Positions 33,380 to 43,084 of a stretch of DNA of 64,000 bases are shown one piece after another (positions within the stretch are counted from its first letter, which is position 1; every line of letters begins with the position of its first letter). A model generated the notes under the pieces. That model was not told where the DNA came from. It searched no databases and was given only the letters and a program-made list of their open reading frames with translations. The DNA is taken from positions 1 through 64,000 of the forward strand of contig NZ_SDWJ01000001.1 in assembly GCF_009769755.1 (NCBI RefSeq), read 5' to 3'. This stretch comes from Sphingorhabdus profundilacus (GTDB lineage: Bacteria > Pseudomonadota > Alphaproteobacteria > Sphingomonadales > Sphingomonadaceae). A program made the translations under genes and the position numbers.

Positions 33380-33396
33380 TAGGCCGTAATTGATTT

Positions 33397-33436
33397 GGGT
33401 GGGGTGCAGGCGTAGCCGCGCACCCCACCCTTTTTT
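33397..33436 (+). terminator. 11-bp perfect terminator hairpin between lipoprotein and TonB receptor
   Basis: GGGTGGGGTGC (33397-33407) pairs exactly with GCACCCCACCC (33420-33430), 12-base loop, then six T. It lies 22 bases before the receptor ATG, so it may terminate most transcripts and leave the lipoprotein in excess over the receptor. Confidence 0.85.
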
Positions 33437-33458
33437 GACCAAGAGTAAGGGAAAGAAT

Positions 33459-36176
33459 ATGTTGAAGCCATTGGGGGCAATCAGCCTGTTGCTTTTGTCA
33501 TCTGCGCTTGTCACGCCTTCAATGGCGTTGGCTCAAGATGCCGAAACTGCACAAGCCGAACCAACCGAAATGACGGAAGAGGCGGCTGAACCAGCTGTTG
33601 ACGCCGCCGCTGATCCGGCAACCGATGCCGCCGCCGAAGAAGAGCAGGTGGATGTTTCCATCCCAGGTGGTGAAGAGATAGTTGTACGTGGGTATCTCGA
33701 TCGCAATATTTCCAAAAACGCGCAGCAGGTTGTTTCGGTACTTTCCAGTGCAGATATCGAACGTACCGGCGAAGGTGATATCGCGGGCGCTTTGGCCCGG
33801 GTTACTGGTCTGAGTGTGGTTGGCAATGGCTTTGTCTACGTGCGCGGTCTTGGCGACCGTTACTCATTGGCGCTTCTTAACGGTTCGCCTTTACCGAGCC
33901 CTGAGCCGCTAAAGCGCGTTGTCCCGCTCGATCTATTTCCGACCAGCGTGATTGCTTCCTCGCTGGTGCAAAAGACCTATTCGGCGAATTTTCCCGGCGA
34001 ATTTGGTGGAGGTGTTATCAACCTCACTACAAAAGCCATTCCGCGCGAGACATTCCTGACCATTGGCGGTGACATTAGTGTCAATGGCGAAACCACAAAT
34101 CAGCTCGGCTATACCTATTTCGGCAGTTCGCAGGATTGGAGCGGGTTTGACAACGGTAATCGCAATCTGAAGCCGGCGCTTGCTGCCTATTTGGCGAGTG
34201 GCGAACGGATCAGTGCGGGTAATGTTGATACGCAAGCAATTGCTGGTCAGTTGGTTACGGGACGCAATGCGGTGATACAGCGCAATCGTAATCTTCCCGC
34301 CAACGGTTCCGCAAATATTACCGGTGGTACCAATTTCGACATTGGTGATGATGCGACAATGGGTATTATTTTTAATGCCGGATACAGTAATAAATGGCGG
34401 ACCCGCGATACGTTGCAGCAAACTGCTGCGACCCTCGATTTGAGTCAGAAAGAGCTCGATTTTCAGCGCGTCATTACCGATAACCGGATTGTCGTAAACG
34501 GCTTGCTGGGCTTTGGTATCGAAGCCGGTGATCAAAAGATCCGTTGGACCAATTTGTTCATTCGCGACACGTTGAAGCAAGCGCGTCTGGGCGTGGGAAC
34601 ACGGCAAACGACGTCGCCCACCGCAACTTTGATGCAACAGGATACGGCTTGGTTTGAACGCCAGCTTATAGATTCGCAATTGGTCGGTGAATTCAAGCTT
34701 TCACCGGATGTGAATTTGAGCGTCCGTGTTGCCTATGCAAATTCGCAGCGTGAAGCACCCGATGAATTTAGTTTCGAATATATTCGCAGCAATCAGGCAT
34801 CTGACCCATTTGGGCAGTTTTTCATCAATCGTCTGAACAATGGTCAACAAGGCAGTGCTGAAGTCAGCTATTCTTTCCTGAACGAAGATCTATGGGCAGG
34901 CGGCCTTGATCTGTCAGTCAAAGTTACGCCAGACATTACGGCAACCATTGGCTACGCCTATTCTGATACGACCCGACGGACAGAACGCCGCGATTTCCAG
35001 TTTACGGCCCCGTCAGATTTTCCCAATGCAGTTGCCCTGTTCCGACCGGATTTTCTGCTGCAACCCGACGTCATAGATTTTTTCAACATCGCACTGATTG
35101 ATACCAATGAAGCGAATCCTGTATTTGATGCTCGGTTGCTGAACAATGCGGGCTATGGACAGATACAGGCGTTTATTACCCCGGAAATCAGCTTAAATCT
35201 CGGCGTGCGTTATGAAACTGCGAAGCAAACCGTTTTACCGGTGCAGGTGTTTAACACGCCATCAGCATCTTTGGCCGCGACCAGCTTGAATGAGAGCTAT
35301 TGGTTGCCTGCCGTGACATTGACCTGGGATATTACGGATCAAATGAAGTTCCGGTTGAGCGGTTCGAAAACCATCGCGCGTCCGCAGTTTCGTGAACTAA
35401 TTTTCCAGAATTATTTCGACACTGATTCAAACCGACTCTTCCGGGGCAATCCATTTCTGACAGACAGTCAGCTTTATAACGCCGAAGCCCGTTATGAATG
35501 GTATTTTGATCGGGATCAGCGATTCACGGTTGCTGGATTTTTTAAACGGATCGACAAACCGATTGAATCCTTCTCCAGTTTTGACGACAATTCGGTCATT
35601 ACCAGTTTCGCCAATGCGCCCAAGGCCGATTTGTACGGTGCAGAAATCGAAACGCAGAAATATTTTGATTTATCCGGGCTTGGAGAAAAAGGCTTTTTTG
35701 CGACACGACGTGCCGTTGTTATCGCCAACTACACCTATACCCAGTCAAAAATCAGCGTTAAGGCGGGTGATGCTGTTGCGGTATTCAACTCGTCTTCAAC
35801 GAGCGCCCTCGACTTCTTCACAAATGGCTCTCCGTTGACGGGGCAATCTGACCATTTGGTGAACTTGCAATTCGGCCTGGAAGATACCGAGCGTTTGTCC
35901 CAACAAACAATCCTGCTGACTTACGCCAGTGAACGAGTCACAAGTCGCGGTGCTTCACTGCAACCGGATATCAAGGAAAAACCGGGGTTTCAGCTCGACT
36001 TTGTTGCGCGTGAAGGCTTCACTATCGGTGGCAAAGAAGCCGAACTGAAATTCGAAGCGCGTAATCTGACCAACACCAAATATCAGGAATTTCAGGAAAG
36101 CGGAGAAAACCGGATATTTTACAACCGCTATCGTCAAGGAATTAGTGCGTCGATTGGCGTAGAAATCAATTTCTAA
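33459..36176 (+). CDS. TonB-dependent outer-membrane receptor
   Basis: 905 residues. Signal peptide ends ALAQD (about 26), an acidic Ala/Glu/Pro-rich spacer (28-70), a TonB-box-like EEIVVRGY (about 75), a plug domain (85-215; ALARVTGLSVVGNGFVYVRG, GDRYSLALLNGSPLPSPEPLKR, EFGGGVINLTTK) and a barrel ending RQGISASIGVEINF with the terminal Phe. It would import a large or scarce nutrient using TonB energy; ligand unknown. It directly follows the surface lipoprotein and precedes the gsp operon by 180 bases. AAGGGA lies before the ATG at 33459; frames upstream of that overlap the hairpin and are rejected. Confidence 0.93.
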   Translation: MLKPLGAISLLLLSSALVTPSMALAQDAETAQAEPTEMTEEAAEPAVDAAADPATDAAAEEEQVDVSIPGGEEIVVRGYLDRNISKNAQQVVSVLSSADIERTGEGDIAGALARVTGLSVVGNGFVYVRGLGDRYSLALLNGSPLPSPEPLKRVVPLDLFPTSVIASSLVQKTYSANFPGEFGGGVINLTTKAIPRETFLTIGGDISVNGETTNQLGYTYFGSSQDWSGFDNGNRNLKPALAAYLASGERISAGNVDTQAIAGQLVTGRNAVIQRNRNLPANGSANITGGTNFDIGDDATMGIIFNAGYSNKWRTRDTLQQTAATLDLSQKELDFQRVITDNRIVVNGLLGFGIEAGDQKIRWTNLFIRDTLKQARLGVGTRQTTSPTATLMQQDTAWFERQLIDSQLVGEFKLSPDVNLSVRVAYANSQREAPDEFSFEYIRSNQASDPFGQFFINRLNNGQQGSAEVSYSFLNEDLWAGGLDLSVKVTPDITATIGYAYSDTTRRTERRDFQFTAPSDFPNAVALFRPDFLLQPDVIDFFNIALIDTNEANPVFDARLLNNAGYGQIQAFITPEISLNLGVRYETAKQTVLPVQVFNTPSASLAATSLNESYWLPAVTLTWDITDQMKFRLSGSKTIARPQFRELIFQNYFDTDSNRLFRGNPFLTDSQLYNAEARYEWYFDRDQRFTVAGFFKRIDKPIESFSSFDDNSVITSFANAPKADLYGAEIETQKYFDLSGLGEKGFFATRRAVVIANYTYTQSKISVKAGDAVAVFNSSSTSALDFFTNGSPLTGQSDHLVNLQFGLEDTERLSQQTILLTYASERVTSRGASLQPDIKEKPGFQLDFVAREGFTIGGKEAELKFEARNLTNTKYQEFQESGENRIFYNRYRQGISASIGVEINF

Positions 36177-36266
36177 CCCACAGCAAACCCCCACTTACGG
36201 CAGTGAATCTTGACCGATTTGCTGCCGTAATTTTGTGACCGCCCCAATTCTGGCCCGACACAAAGC

Positions 36267-36304
36267 GTCATGAAAATGTAATTTTAATGTCACGCATAAG
36301 TCAC
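36267..36304 (+). promoter_or_regulatory. Four 11-bp phased half-sites (possible tandem Pho box) before gspC
   Basis: GTCAT (36267), GTAAT (36278), GTCAC (36289) and GTCAC (36300) stand exactly 11 bases apart, as in tandem PhoB boxes. The cluster ends 53 bases before the gspC start. It suggests induction of the secretion operon by phosphate starvation, by analogy with phosphate-controlled type II systems. Confidence 0.5.
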
Positions 36305-36356
36305 GGGATCGCCTTACGCCCGCAGTGTCGGATCAAGAATCACGCAAAGAAAAAGG

Positions 36357-37187
36357 GTGGCAATTTTGCTAGCGGACAAGTTTAGACTGCAATCATTCCG
36401 GCTCGCACCAATTCCGTTTGCAAAACTGGTTTTGGCGATACTGTCGATTTTGGTCGCTTTGCAAATTGTACGCTTGGTCTTTTTGTTCGTCGCCGATGTG
36501 GGGCCCTTGGGCAATTGGCGTGCGGTGCCGGTTAACATAGTATCGTCGTCGGCGCGCGGTGCCCTGTTTACCGGCTTTGATCCTTTCTTCCGTAGCGAGG
36601 CTGTGGCGGGCGGCACCCAAAATGTGACTTCGCTCAACCTCACCCTGTACGGCATCAGGTCCAATGAAAACTCGGGCGGCGGCTCTGCCATTATCGCGGG
36701 GGAGGACGGTGTCCAAAACAGCTTTGCGGTAGGTGAAGAAGTGACGGCTGGGGTCGTTCTGGATGCGGTCGCGTTCGATCATGTTATTTTGTCGCGTGGC
36801 GGGGTGAAAGAATCCCTGTATCTAGATCAATCAGTGCCTGCTGAAACCGTGGGAACCGGCACGGCCGCCGCTACTGGCGTAATGCCACCGCTTCCTGCGT
36901 CAACCGGCGCGCAGTTAAATGCGGAAAGCTTGCAAAAATCAATTGGCCTTGCCCCGCGAAATGAAGGCGGGCGCGTTACTGGTCTGGTATTGCAGCCGCG
37001 CGATGATGGCACAATGATGCGGCTGGCCGGCTTTCAAGACGGGGATGTTGTTGTTGCCGTCAACGGTCGCCCCGTTTCTTCCGCCGCCGACGTTGCTTCG
37101 CAATTCCGACCCGGCACCCGACTGAGCATTGAAGTCGAGCGGGCAGGGTCAAAAATACCTATCGCATTAAATCTGGAAAAACCGTGA
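36357..37187 (+). CDS. gspC: Type II secretion protein C
   Basis: 276-residue inner-membrane clamp protein linking the GspD secretin with the cytoplasmic platform. One N-terminal transmembrane segment (about 23-46), a periplasmic homology region with beta strands (LNLTLYGIRSNE...SAIIAGEDGVQNSFAVGEEV) and a C-terminal PDZ domain (about 185-275; GLVLQPRDDGTMMRLAGFQDGDVVVAVNGRPV). Start is the GTG at 36357 (a TTG three codons later is possible). Its TGA overlaps the GTG of gspD. First gene of a gspC-to-gspO operon. Confidence 0.92.
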   Translation: MAILLADKFRLQSFRLAPIPFAKLVLAILSILVALQIVRLVFLFVADVGPLGNWRAVPVNIVSSSARGALFTGFDPFFRSEAVAGGTQNVTSLNLTLYGIRSNENSGGGSAIIAGEDGVQNSFAVGEEVTAGVVLDAVAFDHVILSRGGVKESLYLDQSVPAETVGTGTAAATGVMPPLPASTGAQLNAESLQKSIGLAPRNEGGRVTGLVLQPRDDGTMMRLAGFQDGDVVVAVNGRPVSSAADVASQFRPGTRLSIEVERAGSKIPIALNLEKP

Positions 37188-39376
37188 TCTATAAATTTCC
37201 GCACTGGCTTGCTTGCGCCGCGCTTCTTATTGCGACGCCACTATTTGCCCAGCATTCACTTAATGTACGTGACGCCGATATCAGGGCATTTGTTCAGGAT
37301 GCTGCGCGCGTTACCGGGCAAACATTTATTGTCGATGGCCGTGTTACCGGTAAAGTCTCTGTGGTTACAGACAGACCCTTGTCACGGTCCGAATATTTCG
37401 AGGTATTTTTGTCGACATTGAGGGCCAATGGTCTGGTCGCAATACCCATGCGCGGTGGCGGTTATCGGGTGCAACCTTCGGAAGGCGCAGCAACCCAGCC
37501 GAGCCGCGTCGGTAGCAAATCTGCCGCCCCCAGCCAGTTTGTAACGGAAGTATTCCGCTTGCGTTCGATAGATGCGACCACCGCTGTGGAAACATTGCGT
37601 CCTTTGGTCAGCCGCGAAGGTTCGATCACCGCTAATCGCAATGCGAACAGTCTGGTGGTTGCCGACTATGCCGACAATCTGCGCCGGATCCGCGAATTGG
37701 TGCGACAGATAGACAGGGATTCTGCAGCAACCCAAATCGTGACGCTCGAAAATGCAGGAGCACGCGAAATCGCGACTGCTTTACAAGCGCTGGCCGGGCA
37801 GGGCGGCGGCGAAGGTAGCCGATCACCCGTATCCGTTGCCGCCATTGACAGTGCCAACGCCATCGCCTTGCGCGGCGACCCTACGTCGGTTGCGCGTTTT
37901 GCCGCCATGGCAAAACAATTGGATGCGCGCGCGCAATCGGGCTCTGAAATCCGCGTATATCGGCTGGAACACGCCAATGCCGAAACGCTTCTGGAAACCG
38001 TTCAATCGTTAATCGGTGGCCAGAATAAAGTGGCATCAAATGGGGATTTACCGCCCATTGCCAACGCATCATCAAATGGGAATGCGCCGTCGGCACCGGC
38101 ATCGTCGCCCGTGGCGGCCATTTCCGATGGCGCAGGGGGGAATGGCATAGGCGGACGTGGGCCGATTGTAGTGACGCGTTACGAAGGCACAAATGCCCTG
38201 ATAATTGCGGCCAACCCTGAAATGCAGCGCACGCTGGGTGAACTGATCCGCCAATTGGACAGTCGGCCCGAACAGGTGCTTGTCGAAGCGATTGTGGTTG
38301 AAATAGGTAATGAAGCTGCAAAAAATCTGGGTGTGCAGTTTCTGCTGGGTGGGAAGAACCTGCCCTTTGCGGCGACCAGCTATTCCAATGCAACGCCCAA
38401 TATCCTGACGATAGCCGGAGCCATAGGTGCGGAAGAATTGACGCGCACGACAACTACCGTCAACGGCAATACCACGACAACATCGACCAACAGTGCGCTG
38501 GGCGACAGTTTGCAGGAGGCTGCGGCAGCTTCTATATTGAATGCCACAGGCGGCTTTGGGGGCTTTGCGCTCGACATCGGCAAAGATGCAATTTTTGGCA
38601 CGATTATCAATGCGATTGCCGCTGACACAGAATCCAACCTGCTGGCGACGCCACATATCGTTACCCTCAACAACCAGAAGGCGAAATTTCTGGTCGGTCA
38701 GGAAGTTCCTGTCAGCACCGGTGAACAGCTCTCGGCCAATTTTGAAAATGCGTTCCGGACGGTCCAACGTCAGGAAGTAGGTATCAAATTGGAAGTGACG
38801 CCTCAGGTCAACGCCCAAGGAGACGTCAAACTCTTCCTCAAACAGGAGGTATCGAGCGTTGCGGGACCTGTGTCGTCGCGCTCGAGCGACCTGATCTTGA
38901 ACAAGCGCGAATTTGAAACGACCTTGACTGTAGGCGATGGGCAGTTGCTCGCAATTGGGGGGCTTTTGAACGATGATGAACGGCGAACGATTGAACGCAT
39001 CCCCTTGCTGAGCGACATTCCGCTGATCGGTGAATTGTTCAAATCGCGCAGCCGAAGCCGAAGCAAAACGAACCTGATGGTTTTCATTCGCCCGACAATT
39101 TTGCGAAACCGGGCCGACGGCGACACTCTGACGGCACGCCGATATGAATATGTGCGCGGAATGCAAAAGGCCCGCGATCCGGATTCGGAACCCAGTATCG
39201 ACGAATTGTTGCGGGATTATATGGGGGCGATGTTGCCGGTGTCGCCTGCGGTCGGGCCGAACGATCTGCTTGTCGGTGCAACCGACAATTTGCAGCGTCC
39301 CGAAACCGGTGGACCGCTGCAACCTGCTGAAATTCCGCAGAGTAACATCTCACCCACCACAGGGGGCGGAATATGA
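37184..39376 (+). CDS. gspD: Type II secretion secretin
   Basis: 730-residue outer-membrane secretin. Signal peptide (1-22, LFAQHS), N0 domain (DIRAFVQDAARVTGQTFIVDG), N1-N3 domains with a Ser/Asn/Pro/Gly-rich insertion in N3 (about 285-325), then the secretin core (VEAIVVEIGNEAAKNLGVQF, LLATPHIVTLNNQKAKFLVGQEVPV, VGIKLEVTPQVN, IPLLSDIPLIGELFKS). Multimerises into the gated channel for folded proteins. No pilotin gene is adjacent. Start GTG 37184 overlaps gspC; end overlaps gspE (ATGA). Confidence 0.96.
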   Translation: MIYKFPHWLACAALLIATPLFAQHSLNVRDADIRAFVQDAARVTGQTFIVDGRVTGKVSVVTDRPLSRSEYFEVFLSTLRANGLVAIPMRGGGYRVQPSEGAATQPSRVGSKSAAPSQFVTEVFRLRSIDATTAVETLRPLVSREGSITANRNANSLVVADYADNLRRIRELVRQIDRDSAATQIVTLENAGAREIATALQALAGQGGGEGSRSPVSVAAIDSANAIALRGDPTSVARFAAMAKQLDARAQSGSEIRVYRLEHANAETLLETVQSLIGGQNKVASNGDLPPIANASSNGNAPSAPASSPVAAISDGAGGNGIGGRGPIVVTRYEGTNALIIAANPEMQRTLGELIRQLDSRPEQVLVEAIVVEIGNEAAKNLGVQFLLGGKNLPFAATSYSNATPNILTIAGAIGAEELTRTTTTVNGNTTTTSTNSALGDSLQEAAAASILNATGGFGGFALDIGKDAIFGTIINAIAADTESNLLATPHIVTLNNQKAKFLVGQEVPVSTGEQLSANFENAFRTVQRQEVGIKLEVTPQVNAQGDVKLFLKQEVSSVAGPVSSRSSDLILNKREFETTLTVGDGQLLAIGGLLNDDERRTIERIPLLSDIPLIGELFKSRSRSRSKTNLMVFIRPTILRNRADGDTLTARRYEYVRGMQKARDPDSEPSIDELLRDYMGAMLPVSPAVGPNDLLVGATDNLQRPETGGPLQPAEIPQSNISPTTGGGI

Positions 39377-40929
39377 CAATAAGGCGCGGCGAAGTCGACA
39401 TATCCGATGCAACGCCGTCCGGGATGGCGCAAACCATGGGGTTGACGCCGCCAGCTCCCTTGCTTGACCTGCCTTATGCCTTTGCCAAAGCGCATGGCGT
39501 TGTGTTGCGCCATGAACATGAAAACCGCATGATTGTAGCTTTTCGTCAGGGTGCAGATCCGTTGATGTTGTTAGAGGTGCGGCGGTATCTCGCCATGCCG
39601 TTCGATGTTGAAATCGTCGATAATGCGACTTTTGATCGCTATCTTTCCGACCATTATGCAATGGATGGGTCGGCCGCTGCGATGGCCGGATCAATCGGGG
39701 CTGGCGATAGTGACTTGCTGTCTGACATGTTGCCAAGCGCTGATGACCTGCTCGACAGTGCAGATGACGCACCGGTAATCCGTCTGATAAATGGGATCAT
39801 TGCCGAAGCCGTGCGTCAGGGCGTTTCCGATATCCATATCGAACCATATGAAACCGGCCTTGTTGTGCGAATGCGGACTGACGGCGTGTTGCAGGAACGC
39901 CTCCGATTGCCAGCCAATGTCGCGCCAATTGTAGTAAGCCGCATAAAAGTCATGGCACGCCTTGATATTGCCGAGCGCCGCATTCCGCAGGACGGCCGCA
40001 TTGGCCTTACATTGGGCGGCAGATTGGTTGATGTGCGCGTTTCGACATTGCCTAGCCGTGCCGGCGAACGTGTCGTGATGCGTATTCTCGATAAGGAAAA
40101 TGCAGGCATCTCCCTCGATCTGCTTGGCATGTCGGATGAAACGCTTAAGATATTGAGCGAAGCCTTGGCCGAACCCAATGGTATCATCCTTGTGACCGGG
40201 CCCACTGGCTCGGGCAAGACGACTACGCTTTATGCCGGACTGAAAAGCCTGAATGATGGCACCCGCAATATTCTGACCGTCGAAGATCCGGTCGAATATG
40301 CGGTCGACGGTATTGGCCAGACGCAAGTCAATGCCAAGGTCGGCATGACATTTGCCGCCGGTCTGCGCGCCATTTTGCGGCAAGACCCCGATGTTGTGAT
40401 GGTCGGCGAAATCCGTGACCGTGAAACAGCCGATATTGCGGTGCAAGCCGCGCTTACCGGGCATTTGGTGCTGACCACGGTGCATACAAATGATGCCCTT
40501 GGTGCCATCACCCGAATGCGCGACATGAAAGTCGAACCATTTTTGCTGGCGTCCACTTTGCGCGCCGTCATCGCGCAAAGGCTGGTTCGGCGCTTGTGCC
40601 CGCATTGCCGCGAAACCGAGCAGGCCGATGGTAACGCTGCATCCTTGCTGGGCTTTGATAAAGGCACCGCCGTCTATAAAGCCGTCGGTTGTCCTGAATG
40701 TGGAAACACCGGTTTCCAAGGACGTATCGGCGTGTTCGAAGCGGTCAGGGTCGATGAAACAATCCGCCGCCTGATCAATGATGGCGGCGATGAGGCGATT
40801 CTGGCGCGGCACGCGTTCGTCAACCAACCCAATTTAAGCGCCGCCGCCCGCAAACTTGTGCGTGCGGGCCATACCACGCCGGAAGAGGCCATCCGCATTT
40901 CGCGGCGCGAAGATGTTCAGGATGCCTGA
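39373..40929 (+). CDS. gspE: Type II secretion ATPase
   Basis: 518-residue hexameric cytoplasmic ATPase that drives pseudopilus assembly. Walker A GPTGSGKTTTLYAG, Asp box (ILTVEDPVEY), Walker B (DPDVVMVGEIRDRETADIA), His box (LTGHLVLTTVHTNDA) and the GspE zinc tetracysteine (CPHC...CPEC, about residues 415-450). The N-terminal part that binds GspL is present. Start overlaps the gspD stop; the stop overlaps the gspF start. Confidence 0.97.
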   Translation: MTIRRGEVDISDATPSGMAQTMGLTPPAPLLDLPYAFAKAHGVVLRHEHENRMIVAFRQGADPLMLLEVRRYLAMPFDVEIVDNATFDRYLSDHYAMDGSAAAMAGSIGAGDSDLLSDMLPSADDLLDSADDAPVIRLINGIIAEAVRQGVSDIHIEPYETGLVVRMRTDGVLQERLRLPANVAPIVVSRIKVMARLDIAERRIPQDGRIGLTLGGRLVDVRVSTLPSRAGERVVMRILDKENAGISLDLLGMSDETLKILSEALAEPNGIILVTGPTGSGKTTTLYAGLKSLNDGTRNILTVEDPVEYAVDGIGQTQVNAKVGMTFAAGLRAILRQDPDVVMVGEIRDRETADIAVQAALTGHLVLTTVHTNDALGAITRMRDMKVEPFLLASTLRAVIAQRLVRRLCPHCRETEQADGNAASLLGFDKGTAVYKAVGCPECGNTGFQGRIGVFEAVRVDETIRRLINDGGDEAILARHAFVNQPNLSAAARKLVRAGHTTPEEAIRISRREDVQDA

Positions 40930-42139
40930 ATTTGCCTATCTTGCCATTGACCCCGAAGGCCGTGAAAAACGCGGGCGGATTGCGGCGGTCAATGACGATA
41001 TGGCGCGTGAACGGCTGACTCTGAAAAAACTGTATATCGTGACCGTAGAGCCCGCTGCTGCCAACCCGTCTAGATGGGCCAATATGCCATTTCGCCGCAG
41101 AGCCCGTTTGAATTCCAAACAATTGACTTTGTTTACCCGGCAATTGTCATCGCTGGTACAGGTCAGTCCGTTGGAAGAGGCGCTGCGGACGATCAGCCGT
41201 CAAAGTGAGCAGCCCCATGTCAGGACAATCCTGACCGAAGTTCATGCCGGCGTGGTTGAAGGGCAGCGGCTTTCGGATGCGATGCGCCGTGAGGACAGTA
41301 GCTTTCCCGCTCTCTATCGCGCGATGATTGCGGCCGGTGAAGGCGCAGGTACTTTGCCGTTGATTACAGAACGGCTCGCCAATTTGCTTGAACGTCAGGC
41401 GGAAATGCGCGGCAAGCTGATTGGTGCGCTGGCCTATCCGGCGGTACTTTCGCTGGTTGCCATCCTTGTCGTCATGGGGCTTATGGTTTCGGTGGTTCCA
41501 CGGGTTGTTGAACAATTTGACAATGTCGACCAGCAATTGCCATTGATTACCCGAATTGTGATCGGTGTTTCTGCGTTTCTTGCAAGTTATTGGTGGGCGA
41601 TTGCGCTTGTCCTGATGATCGGCGCATTTCTGTTTTGGCAAGCGTTGAAGAGGCCTGCATTTCGGCTGTCGGTTGACCGGACGATGCTGCGGGTTCCGCT
41701 ATTGGGAAAATTGCTTCGCAATCTTCACGCGGCGCGTATGGCGCGAACTCTCGCAACGATGGTCGCCAGTCGCCTGCCCCTGTTGGAAGGCCTGCGCCTT
41801 ACAGGCGGCACGATCCGCAATCGGCTCTTGTCCGGTGCCAATGATGACATCGTAGAGGCCGTTCGCAGCGGCGGCAGTCTTTCAGGGGCGATGCGCGCAA
41901 CAGGTGTTTTCCCGCCGCTACTTGTTTATCTTGCGGCAAGCGGGGAAAGTGCGGGTCAATTGGATGTAATGCTTGAACGTGCGGCGGAATATCTGGAACG
42001 TGAATTTGACAATTTTACCAGCACCGCCCTATCCTTGCTGGAACCATTGATTATCGTCGCGATGGGCGGCGTTGTTGCTATAATCATATTGGCTATTTTA
42101 TTGCCCATCCTCCAACTGCAGAATCTTACGGGACTTTAG
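40922..42139 (+). CDS. gspF: Type II secretion platform protein F
   Basis: 405-residue polytopic inner-membrane protein with three membrane segments (about 170-195, 220-243, 375-399) and two homologous cytosolic halves (LFTRQLSSLVQVSPLEEALRT and ARTLATMVASRLPLLEGLRL). Organises the assembly platform beneath the pseudopilus. The ATG at 40922 gives the expected 405 residues and overlaps the gspE stop by eight bases. Upstream in-frame starts would overlap gspE heavily and are rejected. Confidence 0.95.
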   Translation: MPEFAYLAIDPEGREKRGRIAAVNDDMARERLTLKKLYIVTVEPAAANPSRWANMPFRRRARLNSKQLTLFTRQLSSLVQVSPLEEALRTISRQSEQPHVRTILTEVHAGVVEGQRLSDAMRREDSSFPALYRAMIAAGEGAGTLPLITERLANLLERQAEMRGKLIGALAYPAVLSLVAILVVMGLMVSVVPRVVEQFDNVDQQLPLITRIVIGVSAFLASYWWAIALVLMIGAFLFWQALKRPAFRLSVDRTMLRVPLLGKLLRNLHAARMARTLATMVASRLPLLEGLRLTGGTIRNRLLSGANDDIVEAVRSGGSLSGAMRATGVFPPLLVYLAASGESAGQLDVMLERAAEYLEREFDNFTSTALSLLEPLIIVAMGGVVAIIILAILLPILQLQNLTGL

Positions 42140-42141
42140 CA

Positions 42142-42618
42142 ATGCCTAGTTTTTTCAATCACCGATCCATCGCACTACCGATGGCATCAACCGTCGCGCC
42201 AAAACCCTCTGATGTGGAAAACCGCAACGGTTTCACCCTCGTCGAAATGATGGTCACGCTTTTCATTCTCGCGCTATTGACCACGATTGTGGCAATCAAT
42301 GTCCTTCCCAACCAGGATAAGGCGATGGTGCAAAAGGCAAAGGCGGACATTGCCGTACTGGGCCAGGCGCTGGAAACTTACCGGCTGGATAATCTGCGCT
42401 ATCCTGATGCGGGCATTGGTTTGCAAGCGCTGGTTTCTCCGCCATCAGCAGGCAGTGTCCGCACGCAAGGCTATATCAAAAAGCTGCCCAACGACCCGTG
42501 GAACCGACCCTATCAATATAGTAATCCCGGCCGGAACGGCGCGTTTGATATATATTCGCTTGGGGCCGACGGCGCACCGGGCGGCGAGAATGAAAATGCG
42601 GATATTTACGGCGAATAA
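42142..42618 (+). CDS. gspG: Type II secretion major pseudopilin
   Basis: 158 residues. Prepilin cleavage site NRNG/FTLVEMMVTLFILALLTTIV with Glu at +5, then the pseudopilin fold with the Ca-binding, C-terminal ...DPWNRPYQYSNPGRNGAFDIYSLGADGAPGGENENADIYGE block typical of GspG. The leader before the cleavage Gly is long (about 30 residues). Cleaved by GspO, encoded at the operon's end. Confidence 0.95.
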   Translation: MPSFFNHRSIALPMASTVAPKPSDVENRNGFTLVEMMVTLFILALLTTIVAINVLPNQDKAMVQKAKADIAVLGQALETYRLDNLRYPDAGIGLQALVSPPSAGSVRTQGYIKKLPNDPWNRPYQYSNPGRNGAFDIYSLGADGAPGGENENADIYGE

Positions 42619-43084
42619 GCTGCCTCATTTCCAAATCATTCGGGAAACAGAGCGCGGTTTCACTTTGGTGGAATTGATGGTGGTTATCTTCATCATCGGC
42701 CTTGCCAGTGCCGCTGTCGTAATGACATCGCGCGCGTCCGGTGGCGGTGCGCGGGATGAAGCGGAGCAACTTGCCGCCCGGATCGCCGCGTTGCGTGACA
42801 ATGCGATTCTGCAATCACGCACCATGGCTGTCTGGGTCCGGCCTTCCGGTTATGGTTTTGAAACCCGTTCAGCCGGTGTGTGGGCACCAATTGCGACGGC
42901 ACCGTTCACCATGGTTGATTGGCAACGCGGCACAACGGTGCGGCTCCACGGCGATCGGCAACTTAGGGTGGCATTTGATAGCACCGGCTTGCCCTCTAGC
43001 GCCGTCGGCATTGATGTTGTGCGGGGCGACGCAGTTGTGACAGTCAATCTCGCTGCGACAGGAGATGTACGTGTCGCCCGTTAA
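42596..43084 (+). CDS. gspH: Type II secretion minor pseudopilin H
   Basis: 162 residues. Cleavage motif ERG/FTLVELMVVIFIIGLASAAVV with Glu at +5, then a GspH fold (AEQLAARIAALRDNAILQSRTMAVWV). The ATG at 42596 gives a leader of about 19 residues and overlaps gspG by 23 bases; ATG 42590 is two codons further up. Much longer in-frame starts inside gspG are shadows. Confidence 0.92.
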   Translation: MRIFTANKLPHFQIIRETERGFTLVELMVVIFIIGLASAAVVMTSRASGGGARDEAEQLAARIAALRDNAILQSRTMAVWVRPSGYGFETRSAGVWAPIATAPFTMVDWQRGTTVRLHGDRQLRVAFDSTGLPSSAVGIDVVRGDAVVTVNLAATGDVRVAR

